Shown piece by piece: positions 22,640 through 32,899 of a stretch of 64,000 nt of DNA. The position numbers and the translations under genes are program-made. The notes beneath the pieces were generated by a model. That model saw nothing but the letters and a program-made list of their open reading frames with translations. It did not search any database and was not told where the DNA came from. The first letter of the stretch is position 1; each line of letters opens with the position of its first letter. The stretch is from NCBI GenBank assembly GCA_004352715.1, contig SCFE01000080.1, positions 989,759 through 1,053,758 of the forward strand, read 5' to 3'. This stretch comes from Hofstenia miamia. Taxonomy: Eukaryota > Xenacoelomorpha > Acoela.

Positions 22640-23286
22640 CAAGAGATCATATAGAATATCATAGACTTTCTTTTTACTAATTCTTGGATTTTCAAAGAAG
22701 TCGAAGTTTAACTTCACAATTTTATAGTTAGTAGTGAGACTAATTCTATTAATGTACCAATGATCAGTAGAATTTTTTTCCTATCTTTTAACAAATAGAA
22801 TATTTTCAGATTTTCGACTGGTTTTAAATTCAAATGAAACATAGTCTAAAATAGTGATTTAATCACACTTACCATTGATTATATCAATTAATTGATAAAC
22901 ATCCTTTATTTAATGATATAATTAAACTGGTAAGAGTTTCTAGTAATCTAAAACATTTTTGTATGCTAGATTAAAAATTCATTGTAACGAAGTAAATAAT
23001 TTCAATTTAGTATATGATGGTAAACGTGATGGTAATTTTTTTGTAATTGTAATAATGGCACATTCGATTTTGTAATTCTTTGAGAAATGTGATACGACCA
23101 ACATAAATTATATGATATATTAACTCCTAAGTCTTTAATGTGTTTTGAAGTGTCAATCAGAAGAAATTCAATTTCTATTTTATGTGTTATGTACGAAGAA
23201 TTGATACTCATTAACTGAAATTTGTTGAAGTTGAATTTCATTTTATTAGTTTTAGCCCATTTTATAATTCGTTCAGAATCAATCAT
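22640..23286 (-). pseudogene. LINE-B reverse transcriptase thumb and C-terminus
   Basis: The first part (23286-23002) reads IIKWAKTNKMKFNFNKFQLM, then DLGVNISYNLCWSYHI: the region after the catalytic box in CR1/Jockey-type reverse transcriptases. The rest is in shifted frames with stops; recognisable are YVSFEFKTSRKSENILF and NRISLTTNYKIVKLNFDFF, typical of the conserved end of LINE proteins. Confidence 0.8.
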
Positions 23287-23293
23287 TAAATTT

Positions 23294-23578
23294 TTACATC
23301 ATCACCAAAAATGTAACAAGGTGCTTGACAACTGTTTGGTAATCATTTATGAAAGCCACAAATAGCATTGGAGCTAATATGTATCCTTGTGGGACACCAC
23401 TATTAATAATACAGCTGTTTGATATGGTATTTCGAAATATAATCATTTGTCGATTATTTTTTAGGTAGGACACCACTAATTATAAAAAATTAACTCCAAT
23501 TTTAAAAAATCTTAGTTTTTCGCAGTTAATTTTCCATGCGGTGCTTTATCAAAGTTTTGCTGAAATCCATATATAGCA
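23294..23578 (-). pseudogene. LINE-B reverse transcriptase palm domain
   Basis: Contains MDFSKTFDKAPHG (first catalytic Asp, motif A) directly at the hAT-like insertion, VSYLKNNRQ, SGVPQGYILAPMLF (motif B) and INDYQ. The catalytic box follows in a shifted frame as FGDDVKI near 23300 (usual FADD), with a stop after it. Frameshifts make it non-functional. Confidence 0.85.
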
Positions 23579-24741
23579 CAGAGTTGGAACCGGCCGGAAA
23601 TTTTAAGGCCGGGGCCGGTAGTTGGCCGGCAACCGCTAATACCGGCCGGCCGGTTTTCGGCCTGTTTTGGCAGGTAAATTATATTTGTATTTTATATTTA
23701 ATCTATGCAAGTACATTGNNNNNNNNNNNNNNNNNNNNNNNNNNNNNNNNNNNNNNNNNNNNNNNNNNNNNNNNNNNNNNNNNNNNNNNNNNNNNNNNNN
23801 NNNNNNNNNNNNNNNNNNNNNNNNNNNNNNNNNNNNNNNNNNNNNNNNNNNNNNNNNNNNNNNNNNNNNNNNNNNTATATATATGTATATATATAACCAT
23901 AAGCTGTTTTTACACATGGTGATGCATAGAGCTGATATTGCATAACGCAAATTTCAATCTATTATAACTATATTTCTCGCAAAGCACAATTTTGATATTT
24001 TCTATAACTTTAATCAGCTGTTTTCACTTTCAGTGAATGAAAAATTGTGAACGTTTTAGTATTTATTTAGTTAGTTTACTTTGATAGATAGTTAAAATAT
24101 ATAAAACATTGGTGTAGCATTTGACCCCGCTTAGCATTCAATAACTTATAAGTACCCAAAAAATATTTAAGTAATATTTCGATAAAACTAAATATAATTG
24201 CTCGCTTAGTAAAATGTGTCAATTGATATTTGTATCTGAATGTTTTCTGCATCCTTCAAATTTATTTTGAACGTCCCCTTCCAATATTATTTAAATACAA
24301 GAGTTCCAGTTGCCTTATTTGAATAAGGTCTCTCAAATTTGAAGCGTAAATCTTATACATTATTTTTTCAGTATTATAAACAGGTTCTTTTAATAAATTA
24401 GTAAGTTCCATAGAAAACTGAAGTAAAATTACCTCATCAATAAGCAGAACAACTCCGTTTGTAGCAAAATTTAGGAGAGATTCCAGAATGTAAATGTAAT
24501 TATTATTCGAATTGCAATACTGTAAATTGCTCATACTATAAATTTATTTTCGAACTTTAGATTTTCATAGAAGTTTCCTCCCGAACTAAGCAAAGTATTC
24601 CCTGTTTATAAAATAAAACAAGAATATTTTTTAAAATTTTGGCCGGTAAACGACCGGTAATTTTACCGTCCTTTCATGAAATTTAAAAAAGGCTGCAGGC
24701 CGGTAAATTGCCTCGCCAGCCGGTTGCCGGTTCCATCTCTG
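23579..24741. mobile_element. hAT-like non-autonomous element in LINE-B
   Basis: 1163 bp including a 157-N gap (23719-23875). The ends are inverted: left CAGAGTTGGAACCGGC, right (reverse complement) CAGAGATGGAACCGGC. Flanking 8-bp sequences ATATAGCA (23571-23578) and ATATAGCT (24742-24749) fit a hAT target duplication with one mismatch. Subterminal regions are rich in CCGGCC/CCGGTAA, in contrast to the AT-rich core. No transposase is recognised in the visible part; a 90-codon minus frame at 24262-24534 is unassigned. Confidence 0.85.
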
Positions 24742-24779
24742 ATATAGCTTAGATATAATTTTATTTAATGCCTTACAAA

Positions 24780-25144
24780 CCATGCTTAAATTAATTTGAA
24801 TTCCATTACGACTTAGTAGCTCAAAAGAAAATAAAATTTCTTCATATTCTTCGTAAACAGATGAAAAGTAATTGTTAAATAATTTACTAGCATGTCATGG
24901 ATCTTCAGCAATAATTCATCAAAATATATTGGTAGCGAAACAGTTGTTTGATTAGCAGATTGCAAAAACTTGTAGCATTTATGATATGTTTTGTAGAACA
25001 TAAACTTTGAATAAATAAAACTTTGTATAATTCCGCAGATGTAAGTACATTGTTACATAATTCATAATAGACTTCGTTCGGCTTTAGTAATTTTTTACAT
25101 AAAGAATTGCATGTATTAAATAAATGAATTGTGTGAGATGTCAA
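24780..25144 (-). pseudogene. LINE-B linker between endonuclease and reverse transcriptase
   Basis: Two overlapping open segments with weak resemblance to the basic linker of LINE ORF2 proteins. A short motif SMVCKALNKIISKL at about 24755-24790 leads into the insertion point, so the reverse transcriptase reading frame resumes there. Assignment rests on position more than on sequence. Confidence 0.45.
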
Positions 25145-25369
25145 AATATAATGGAAAATTATTTCTTTTATATCTCTTCTTGGGAGCGTGTAGTTTAATA
25201 CTCTTAAGTAATTTTGTACTAGAAATTAGTGTATACTTCTGTATCTTTTGACATCTCATTGAATGAAAACAAATAAGATTGGTAAAAAATATGCAGTTAA
25301 GCTTTCTTAATCAATCAAGTTAAATGAAAATTGTAATTTACTGGATGAATTATCGACATCATATTTCTT

Positions 25370-25770
25370 TAGATTATCTATATTAGGTTATGAAATATTT
25401 GTATTCATGAAAATAACTCCGTGATCAGAAAAGCTTCGTAATGGGGATGTGATACAATTTTCATCCTTTTCTAAGTGGAGGTCGATATTTACTATTGCTT
25501 AGAGGAGTGCATAGGCAAATAAATAACAATAAACTATTGTCTCTAAGTGAATGACTGTAGAGCTTGCAAATTCGCAGTTTGTAGAATATAGTAATTTGAT
25601 GATCTTAAATGACTTCTTACAAAGAATTGCACAGCCTCTATGTTTAGAACTTTTTACTCCCTTTCTTATGCAGAAATATAAATTGTTTCTGAAATTAAGG
25701 AATCATAAAAAGTATATTCATCCCACCAAGTTTCAGTCAAACAGCAATCGAAAGATCATAACTGATTAAT
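25370..25770 (-). pseudogene. LINE-B endonuclease remnant
   Basis: Frames with stops. One reads CLTETWWDEY near 25750-25720, like the TETW motif of the APE endonucleases of LINEs; another reads RGCAILCKKSF. Position upstream of the linker supports the call. Confidence 0.5.
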
Positions 25771-26027
25771 TAAGTACTTTTTTGGCATCATTGAGAAATG
25801 TAATATTACGATGATAGTAATAATTAAGCCTAGTTTCCAGAATAGCTATTATCAAATTACATATAACGATAATTGACAACATATCAAACAGTGTGCAAAT
25901 AATTTAAGTGTTCTGCAAATTATTTTTTCACTGGAAACTTGTATTAAGAACAAGAAGAAGAAACGTTTATTATTAAAAATAATATAAACAGAACATTAAA
26001 GTGAGTTAAAATATTTACACATATAAG
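25771..26027. other. No feature recognised
   Basis: AT-rich spacer between LINE-B and the inverted-repeat unit. Confidence 0.5.
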
Positions 26028-26112
26028 CAGGGGCCCAGCTAACCGGGGGTGCTGGGGGTGATGCACCCCCTGAATATTTTTTCTCAGGGGGCAGCAAAAT
26101 ACCATTTAACAA
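26028..26112 (+). repeat. Left inverted terminal sequence, hAT-like
   Basis: Begins CAGGGGCCCAGCTAACC and contains GATGCACCCCCTGAATATTT. It matches the reverse complement of 32245-32319 with a 9-bp internal duplication (GGGGGTGCT). CAGGGG is a usual hAT-type start. The flanking 8 bp (CATATAAG) do not match those at the right end (ATTGAGTA). Confidence 0.75.
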
Positions 26113-26464
26113 ATGTTGCGATATATTCATTTTGTTTTCCAATCATTTTCTAAATTCATAATGCAACTAAGTGTATCCCTTTCAACATTTTTGTGAAATA
26201 TGAATTTGAATAAGTGATTTGTGCTTTCTCTGTAAATATAATTCTTGAATGCCAGTCATTACAAGGACGACACATTATCTATATTTTCAAATTATTGATT
26301 TGTTCTATTCTTTTAACCTAAACGAAAAATTAACTTTAATATAGCCTAATTAGTTTTTGAAGGAACTCTTTCATTAGACCTAAGGAACTTATTTTCTAAG
26401 AAGTTTTCAATGTGGAAAGTTTAAAATTAAAATTTTCTATTACTAATCTGCATTTGTATTCTAG
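26113..26464. other. No gene; interior next to left inverted terminus
   Basis: AT-rich sequence between the inverted terminus and the Gypsy-A LTR. It may be interior of the hAT-like element into which Gypsy-A inserted. Confidence 0.4.
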
Positions 26465-27788
26465 TGTTACATCATCACCCAGGCCGCGGATGTGCCTAAT
26501 AACGTGGTATAATTTAGATACGACTACTGGCAGATTCCATCAAAGCGGGGTAATGAGTACTTTCACTCTCTCTTTTCTATCGTAGCATTGCAATAACAGA
26601 GACATAACTTAATTAAACTCCAGGGTTAACACAATTGCTCATTGCTAGTATTTAGGTAGCATTTCCGAAAACATCCTGAGAGAGCAAGTTGGGCGCACTC
26701 GCCCGAAGCAGAGTCCTAAAGACATTTCGCAGATTTCCCAACAGTTTGATTCCATTCCAACCACGTCCACCATTCCATCTGCAGCTACTCAGCTCAGTCT
26801 CACTGAAAGAGTTGTTATGTGTGCCTTACTTATGGTGTAATAAATACCAGCCACTAATCGACTTAGTTCTCATTCTCATTTTGTGTAAATTCAGTGTATA
26901 ATTATAATGAGTTCGCAACCAGATACTAACTGCCATCGAATAGTAAAAGTAGTTAAATATAGTTAATATACAATTAAGGGAGTTTCCTACATATAATTGA
27001 AATATAAACATATATTGCAACGAGGGCTGACATGTACACACAGCCCAACATTAACTGCATATAATTTAAAGAAGGCTCCTACAGACTACGGCAGCTCCTA
27101 CCCTACATGTAAATACAATATAAACAACACGGTCTCTTATCAGTCTCTTATAGTCAGGAATTTAGATCTAAAATAACGTTACTAATAAATATCACAATCA
27201 TCCTTACGGTGGCCTCTCGCCTTTCAAGTATCTGTTACTACATATCACACTAACGATTGGTAGAGAGCTAAGCAATAGAGAAAAACCTCCTACACCTAAC
27301 CATAACCTAGTTGCATGTAGTGATCGAGGCTGAAATCCATCTAAGTTCCCCTCGCACACAGCCTTTGATCACCGCACACAAAGCTTGCTTAGCTTCTCAT
27401 TAATTAATAAATGATTACGCCGATAAAAACAAGTATAAACCACCAAATGGTAAATTTCCATCACTTTTACAGTACTTAGTTTGTATTTATATAAAAATCT
27501 AATAAATATGTTTACCGATTAAGCAAGTACCAGTTGCAATTCAATTTTTGATGTCCACATAATCTTTCTTCTGCGTGAACTGGTTATTTAAGCTAAAATC
27601 AATGCGTAGCTTAATGTCTACATGCATTTTGTCAAAAGTGTTGTGACCAATATTTGCTTTCACAGTTTTGGCAAATTGTTCGAAGCTAATTTCTGATAAA
27701 ATGATTAGAGTTTCTTGATTGAGTTTTATGATTATTTTTTTTCTGATTTTTTGTTGAATTGATTCTTTTTATTGGAGATTATGCTACA
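26465..27788 (-). repeat. Gypsy-A 3' LTR, minus strand
   Basis: 1324 bp, starting TGTAGCATAAT at 27788 (minus) and ending GATGTAACA at 26465. It aligns with 7050-8470 in many blocks, for example around TTTTGACAAA and the TTAGATC(C/T)AAATTC segment near 27175. It directly follows a purine-rich tract and the end of the third reading frame. Confidence 0.85.
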
Positions 27789-28440
27789 CGCCTCCCTCAG
27801 CTTGCATTGATTTGAGCGTTGCTCTGTTTCCGTTAACTAGTATGTCTGCCTGTTTAATCAGGATTTCCACTTTAGTGTCTTCCCATGTTGTTTCTGCGAA
27901 TTCGACTTGCTTTGTAAGTTTGAGTACTGCCTCTTTTTCTGTTGCGACTGTGTCTGCATATCTTATGGTTGTAGCAGTTAAGAGCGAATCTGTGATTGTG
28001 GTTATTTGTTGTAACTCATTGATTTTCTTCATGAATAGAGGGTAAAACTTTTTGTATAATTCTAATCCCTCTATGCTTATCATTAGCGTCATCAGTGTGT
28101 TGGCGCGACTTGTGTGTGCTAATTCTTCTTTTAGATTGGTGTTGGGGTAGAAAAATTTGAATACCGACAGAAGGCTTTTAGTGTTTTGCACATCTTTGTA
28201 GAAGAAGCTCATGTTTTTTTGAATGTCTGCTTTGCTTATTTGGGCGGGGTTGTTCTTATCCATTCTGATCATTGTTATTATTCTATTCTTTTGATCCTGT
28301 CGTAGAATCGGTATTGTTTGTTCCATATGTCTAACCAGACAAGGTCATTGACTCCTGAGAATAGTATAAATGTTTGTAAGGATCTTTTTTCCATTTCGTT
28401 GTGCATTTCCTCCAGTTGTTCGCATATTGGTTTTTCATCT
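27784..28440 (-). pseudogene. Gypsy-A third reading frame, C-terminal part
   Basis: An open segment of 180 codons (28326-27784) ends QAEGGV just inside the LTR start. It is Lys/Glu/Thr/Ile-rich, likely helical, with a segment from ELQQITT to KLTKQVEFAETTWED that could form a coiled coil. No membrane segment or signal peptide is visible. The upstream codons to 28440 continue in another frame, so a frameshift lies near 28300. It occupies the position of env in env-bearing gypsy elements, but I do not recognise the family. Confidence 0.55.
27789..27800 (-). promoter_or_regulatory. Putative polypurine tract of Gypsy-A
   Basis: On the minus strand CTGAGGGAGGCG lies immediately before the LTR start TGTAGC, the expected position of the plus-strand primer site. 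It overlaps the last codons of the third reading frame. Confidence 0.6.
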
Positions 28441-28442
28441 GC

Positions 28443-29331
28443 TTAGAGGTCGTATGGTGTTACGTGCTCTTTGATGTAAATTCTTTCTTTTTTGTTCTCT
28501 GCTAGCATAATTGCTTTTGTCTTTTTGTATGCGTCAGAGCTTATGATGTGCTTTGCTTTTTCTTTGTTGTTCACATACGTTTTGAATTTATGGAGGTAGC
28601 CTTTTGCGACTTTGCAATCTTTTGGTAGGCGCCATCTGGGTAGTTGCATCGGAATTGAGATTGTTTTTGGCGGTGTGCACTTTAGCATTTTGGTTTTGAT
28701 GTTTTGTTTGATTTCTGGGTAATTCCCTGTAGTTATGGGCGTTGTCGCCAACCCAATTGTTGCGGGGTAGTTCATTTTTACTTCTATTATTTTGTCCCAG
28801 AATTTTTGCGTGAGTCCTCGCCTTTTTAGGTTTGTTGTTGTGTTTGGGGCGATTTTGATTTTTGATGTTATGCACTCTACATCAATTGCTAATTGATTGT
28901 AAGGTTTTAGGAGTTCATTGATTTCTGTCCTTGTGAAAGCTTCAGTGAACATTACTCTTATGGTCGTGATGGTGTGGTTTTCTTTTGTTGCTTGATAGTT
29001 ACGGGTAGTTATCTCTGTCTCATGTTCTCTCGTGATTTTTATTTCAATTAGATATTGTTCGTCTTCTGTATTGATCCATTCGATATTGCTGGCTGGACTT
29101 AAGTTTCCCCATTTCTCCATGTTGATTGCATCTATTCTCTCTTGTGTTTTAGATGATATGATGATGTTGGTTGATGTTAGGAGCTCATCTTCACGCATCA
29201 TTTCTGCCTGTGTTTTTGTCATCATTTCTAAAACTTCTCCTGGTGTGCTTATCCTGGTTCTTGACATTTCTTCCGCTTTTTTGATTATTTTTGTGAATGA
29301 GCATTTGGGTGTTCCTGTTTGAACCTTTCAG
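28443..29331 (-). pseudogene. Gypsy-A third reading frame, middle part
   Basis: 274 codons are open from 29267 to 28443, ending at a TAA after VTPYDL; the same frame continues beyond that stop. Strongly coding-like: no stop in 825 bp of AT-rich DNA, charged and soluble composition, few Cys. It includes a proline-containing block IPMQLPRWRLPKDCKVA. No hydrophobic stretch long enough to span a membrane. A frameshift near 29320 links it to the preceding part. Function unknown. Confidence 0.6.
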
Positions 29332-29445
29332 TTTCTTGTGCTGTGATTAGCTCTATGCTTTTTGTTTGTATTTGGTGGAGTATGTCAACTGTGCTGCATA
29401 TTTTTCGTTTAACAAGTTTTTTCATTGTGAGCCAGGATTGTTCTT

Positions 29446-29860
29446 CTACCTGTAGGAGTTTTGTTTTGGAGGTTGCTCCCCATATGTATTTTTTGTAGGT
29501 TCGTCAAATAGGGAGATTTCGTTAGGGTAGATACCTGTCTTGTTTGCTATTGTAACCATCGTTATTTTGCACATGGGGTTTTCCTTTGTGATGATGCATA
29601 GTATGTTTTTCTCAATTGTTTTTAGTGGTTTTTCTGTTTTGTCGAGCAATGCGAATTTTTTGGTAAGCCCTTTCAATAGCCAGTTTTTCGTGACAGTGTT
29701 GATCAGTAAGAAGGCAATTTCATGGTATTTTGCATTTGTCAGCTGCATTCTTGTTCGTCTTGGTATCAGTAGGTGGGGATTTTTATTTTCTGTCAAATAT
29801 ATTGATAGGAGCCAGATTGTTGTGTGGTACCATATTTTGCATTTGTTTCTTTGAATAGGT
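29446..29860 (-). pseudogene. Gypsy-A third reading frame, segment 29446-29860
   Basis: 116-codon open segment (29796-29446) beginning with NKNPHLLIPRRTRMQL and ending at a frameshift near 29450. Composition is like the following segments: Lys/Thr/Ile-rich with no membrane helix. No family recognised. Confidence 0.5.
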
Positions 29861-29869
29861 AAGGTTTGA

Positions 29870-31055
29870 AGTCTTTTTTGGTGTTTAATTCCTAGGACTT
29901 GTTTATTTCAAGTAGTGTGGCCTCTATTGATTTATGATATTTTTGGCTGGGGGCTTCAATGTTGATGATTGGCCATTGTTCTTCTGTTGTTTTGGTGATT
30001 TTCATCTCTTTCCACGTGTGTTGGATTTCTTTGAGATGTTCCTGGCGTTGATTTAGGCTGCATTTTATGTGCAGCTGTGTGATTTTTTCAAGATTGTTGT
30101 TTGTGGTTGTTAGTTCTATTGTTTTTGCTTATTGGTAGAGTTTGATTGCTATCCATGGTTCTTCCATTAATCTGTAGGCTTCAGCCCAGTAATCAAGTTG
30201 GAGATCAAGTTTTATCAGTTCTGAGACTGTGGTCTCATCTGCTCAACATTCTTTGATGGAGACGTTTTGCACTTGCATGCACATAGTGTGTAGGAATTCT
30301 GGTATGTCTTCTTGTGTGGTTAATGTTACTGTTATGATCTGAGCTCCTGTGGTTTCAGCTATGTGCAGTTTCTCTTGTAGTTGTTTTTCGAATTTATTGT
30401 TATGTTCTTTATCTTTCATGATGTAGATTAGTGTGAGATTGTCTGTGTCAATGTTGATTTACTTGATTTCTGCTATTTTGTGCTTATTTTTCATGATGTT
30501 TTGGGCTTTGAGTAGTGTGAAATTTTCATTGAATACGATGTGCACTGTGCTTCTGAAGTATGGTCTTTCTAGTGTTTCATTCATTCACTCTGGGTATCTG
30601 ATTATGATGTTTATCATGGGACGATTTTCCTTGTCTAATGTGAGTGGTAGGTGTGTTTCGTCCATTTTTGTCTGTCATTGTATGTGGCTCCGTGTTTCTG
30701 GTGATAGCTTCTCATATGCATTGTATTTCATTTTTGTTTTAGCGATTAAATATGGATGTAATTTCTCACCATCAATCATTGACATTTGTTTGCTTCTTTT
30801 GATTGAGCATATTGTTCATTCTGAAGTAGAGTGGGTTTGCTCTGAGGTGGCGTAAGTTCGCTCTGAGGCAGAATGTAGCACATCTTGAGTGATTGTGAGT
30901 GGTCTTCTCATGCTGGTGCTCAGTTCGCATTCCATTTCGGAACCACTGCTATGGGCTCCAGTTGATCCCCTTTTTCTTGGTTCCCTTCTAAAGTGTCTAT
31001 TCGCATTTGACCAGCTGTGGCATGAGTACCACTTACACCTTCCTGTGATGATTCT
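29870..31055 (-). pseudogene. Gypsy-A third reading frame, N-terminal half with stops
   Basis: One minus-strand frame is open for most of about 1 kb between 30800 and 29870, with scattered stops (TGA, TAA and TAG all occur, so recoding of a single codon is unlikely). Upstream, 31094-30816 is open and encodes a basic, Ser/Glu-rich stretch (SNANRHFRREPRKRG) and a short repeat SE(R/Q)T(Y/H)(A/S)TSE. Signs of real coding are long stop-free spans and uniform composition. Not recognised. Confidence 0.5.
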
Positions 31056-31069
31056 TTCATTCACGTGCC

Positions 31070-31365
31070 CTTTAATTAGTGGTGTAGAGTACACAAAGGA
31101 AAGTTGGGACTTTGTTTCTTACCTTTTGTCAGCATGCCCTTTAATCAGTGGTGCAGACTACTCAGTTCATTAGGTGCTTTGCTGTTTGTCACTGTGCCCT
31201 TTAATTGGCGTTGGTGAGTACTTAGCAATGTGGAGGTTGACTTGCTGTTCGTCACCATGCCCTTCAATTGGCGATGGTGGTGAGTACTTAGCAATGTTGA
31301 AGGTTTGTTGCTGTTTGTCACCATGCCCTTTAATCTGTAGTGGTGGTGAGTACTTAGCATTTCTT
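31070..31365 (-). repeat. Protein-coding tandem repeat in Gypsy-A third reading frame
   Basis: Five imperfect units of roughly 60-66 bp, each containing TGCCCTTTAATTGG-like sequence on the plus strand (starts near 31070, 31134, 31192, 31257, 31325). In one minus frame each unit reads like YSPP..IKGHGDKQQ; an alternative frame is also open across the first three units. The array lies just after the integrase stop at 31519. Confidence 0.75.
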
Positions 31366-31518
31366 CTTCCTCTTCACTAATGTTTTCCGTGTCCCTGGGT
31401 CTGGTGAGTTTCACTCTCTTCACTCATCTCCTGGGGTTCCATTTGCATTGCATCACTCTTCTCTTTGGTGATCTTTGCTCATCTTGTTGTTTGATATTCC
31501 TAAACTGAGTTATTATAT

Positions 31519-32250
31519 TTAGGTCCCATGTTTCAGGGTTATAATTAATGTTTTGTTTGCCGCCCTCTGGGGCATTGTTCTTGGTTGTATGTTGTTGTTA
31601 CTAGTATTGTGTTGGAATTCTTCTTCAAATCCCTCTTCTGATAGGCTGTCTAGTTCATCCATTTGATAAGTATTTTCGCCTTGGTTTTTTAGTAATTTAA
31701 ATTCTGCGTTGTTATCTAATGTGGCTCCTTTAATGTCTGTTATTGCCCTTTTCAAGTTTTGGAAATGTAGGGTCCTGTTATTACTTAATAGGTATTCATT
31801 GTTGTTTAGTACTTTTTTGATGGTGTATGGTCCTGACCATACTGTTTTCAGTTTTCTTACTTGGTTTATGTCAGTTGTTTTCATGGGTGTGAATGCATAA
31901 ACCTTATCACCTATTTTGTGTGTGTGTCTGTAAATTTTTTTATTATAGTTTTTCTCTTGTCTTGTTGCAGATTTCTTTATGTTATGGCAAATTGTCTCAT
32001 GGATACTTGTTATCTTGTTCTTCAGTTGTTTCATGTATTGGTTGTTCATTTTGGTTGAGTATCCTGAGAATTGCATCGATAGTGGTGTTGTTGCTTCTCT
32101 TCTGTACATTGTCTTAAATGGGGTTATTTGTGTCATTGAGTGGACAGAGGTGTTATAGAAGTATTCTGTCACTTCTATTACATCTCGCCATTTGTTTCCT
32201 CCTATCCTGGATGTTGCTACTCTGATTAGTTTTATTAATGTTCTATTTAA
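31519..32250 (-). pseudogene. Gypsy-A integrase, C-terminal part
   Basis: Integrase inserts retroelement DNA. Present are the end of the catalytic core (NRTLIKLIRVATS, WRDVIEVTEYFYN, then TPFKTMYRR) and the GPY/F-type C-terminal domain (GDKVYAFTP, KLKTVWSGPYTI, NEYLLSN). It is typical of Ty3/gypsy pol. The N-terminal zinc finger and the catalytic Asp/Glu residues are missing: homology stops where the hAT-like terminal sequence starts at about 32245, and the open frame beyond that point (to 32298) is not integrase. About 75 residues beyond the GPY/F domain are acidic. Stop at 31519. Confidence 0.88.
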
Positions 32251-32319
32251 ATGGAATTTTGCTGCCCCCTGAGAAAAAATATTCAGGGGGTGCATCACCC
32301 CCAGTTAGCTGGGCCCCTG
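32245..32319 (-). repeat. Right inverted terminal sequence, hAT-like
   Basis: Reverse complement starts CAGGGGCCCAGCTAAC and matches 26028-26112 through GCAAAAT and CCATTTA. It truncates the integrase on one side and the LINE-D reverse transcriptase on the other. Confidence 0.75.
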
Positions 32320-32631
32320 ATTGAGTAAAACTTAGGTATTGGCCTAATGTAAGCTAGCTTTCAGCAGTAAGGAACAACTTTGCAAAGTGAAACAGTTGAT
32401 TATGTGACAAATTGGACCCTCTAGAAAGACTGCTCCCTCTTTATAAACAATAGTATGGACTTCATCACTCCCAGCACTTTTCCTTCCATACAAATGCACA
32501 AGCATCTCAAAAATGCTATTTACATCTACTGTAGGGCACCATTGAACAGTGTCTGGTTGGTCATCACCGAACTCATTATTGTCACTACCTGAAGATTGAA
32601 TAAAATTGTTTAAATATATCTGAACAACCAC
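32320..32631 (-). pseudogene. LINE-D reverse transcriptase, N-terminal fingers
   Basis: 95-codon open segment with FEMLVHLYGRKSAGSDEVH, the KSxGxDxIP-like motif 0/1 of LINE reverse transcriptases, followed by IVYKEGAVF. In the next frame LAYIRPIPKFY corresponds to the WK.A.I.PIPK motif, directly abutting the CAGGGG terminus. The catalytic palm is absent. Confidence 0.8.
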
Positions 32632-32899
32632 TCAAAGAAACTTTTACCTGCTCTCTAGTATGTTGACCAGCAATGTCGTTAACAACAGACTGTAATTTCT
32701 TGTAATTTGATTACCTTCAATTTGGATTTTAGAATTTTTTCATTCAGCTTATAAGACAGATGATCATGCAGTAGCCAATTATGTCATTCATATGCTTCTT
32801 GTTTTCTATACAAAAGTAATTTAATTACAGGAGTTATCTAAGGAGGATCTTTTTCTTCCATGACTAAAAGCACAGAAGGAATGTGACACATAAATGTAT

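Larger units (their letters stand above)
22499..25770 (-). mobile_element. LINE-B, minus strand, interrupted by a hAT-like element
   Basis: Order on the minus strand: endonuclease remnant (about 25770-25370), linker (25144-24790), reverse transcriptase split by the insertion at 23579-24741, thumb and C-terminus (23286-22640), 3' end with a TAG-rich tail at 22499. The fingers region of the reverse transcriptase appears deleted. A related fragment lies at 63058-63804 on the plus strand. Confidence 0.8.

Noticed and set aside
28588-29322. Frames on the opposite strand or other frames of the third reading frame
   Set aside because: Shadow frames; the minus frame 28443-29267 has the longest stop-free span and consistent composition.
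29870-30855. Reassigned stop codon in the third reading frame
   Set aside because: TGA, TAA and TAG all appear among the interruptions and frameshifts are also present, so decay explains it better than an altered code.
26028-32319. Polinton/Maverick element
   Set aside because: Only an integrase end is present; no protein-primed DNA polymerase, ATPase or capsid motif was seen, and the integrase sits in a gypsy-type order before an LTR.
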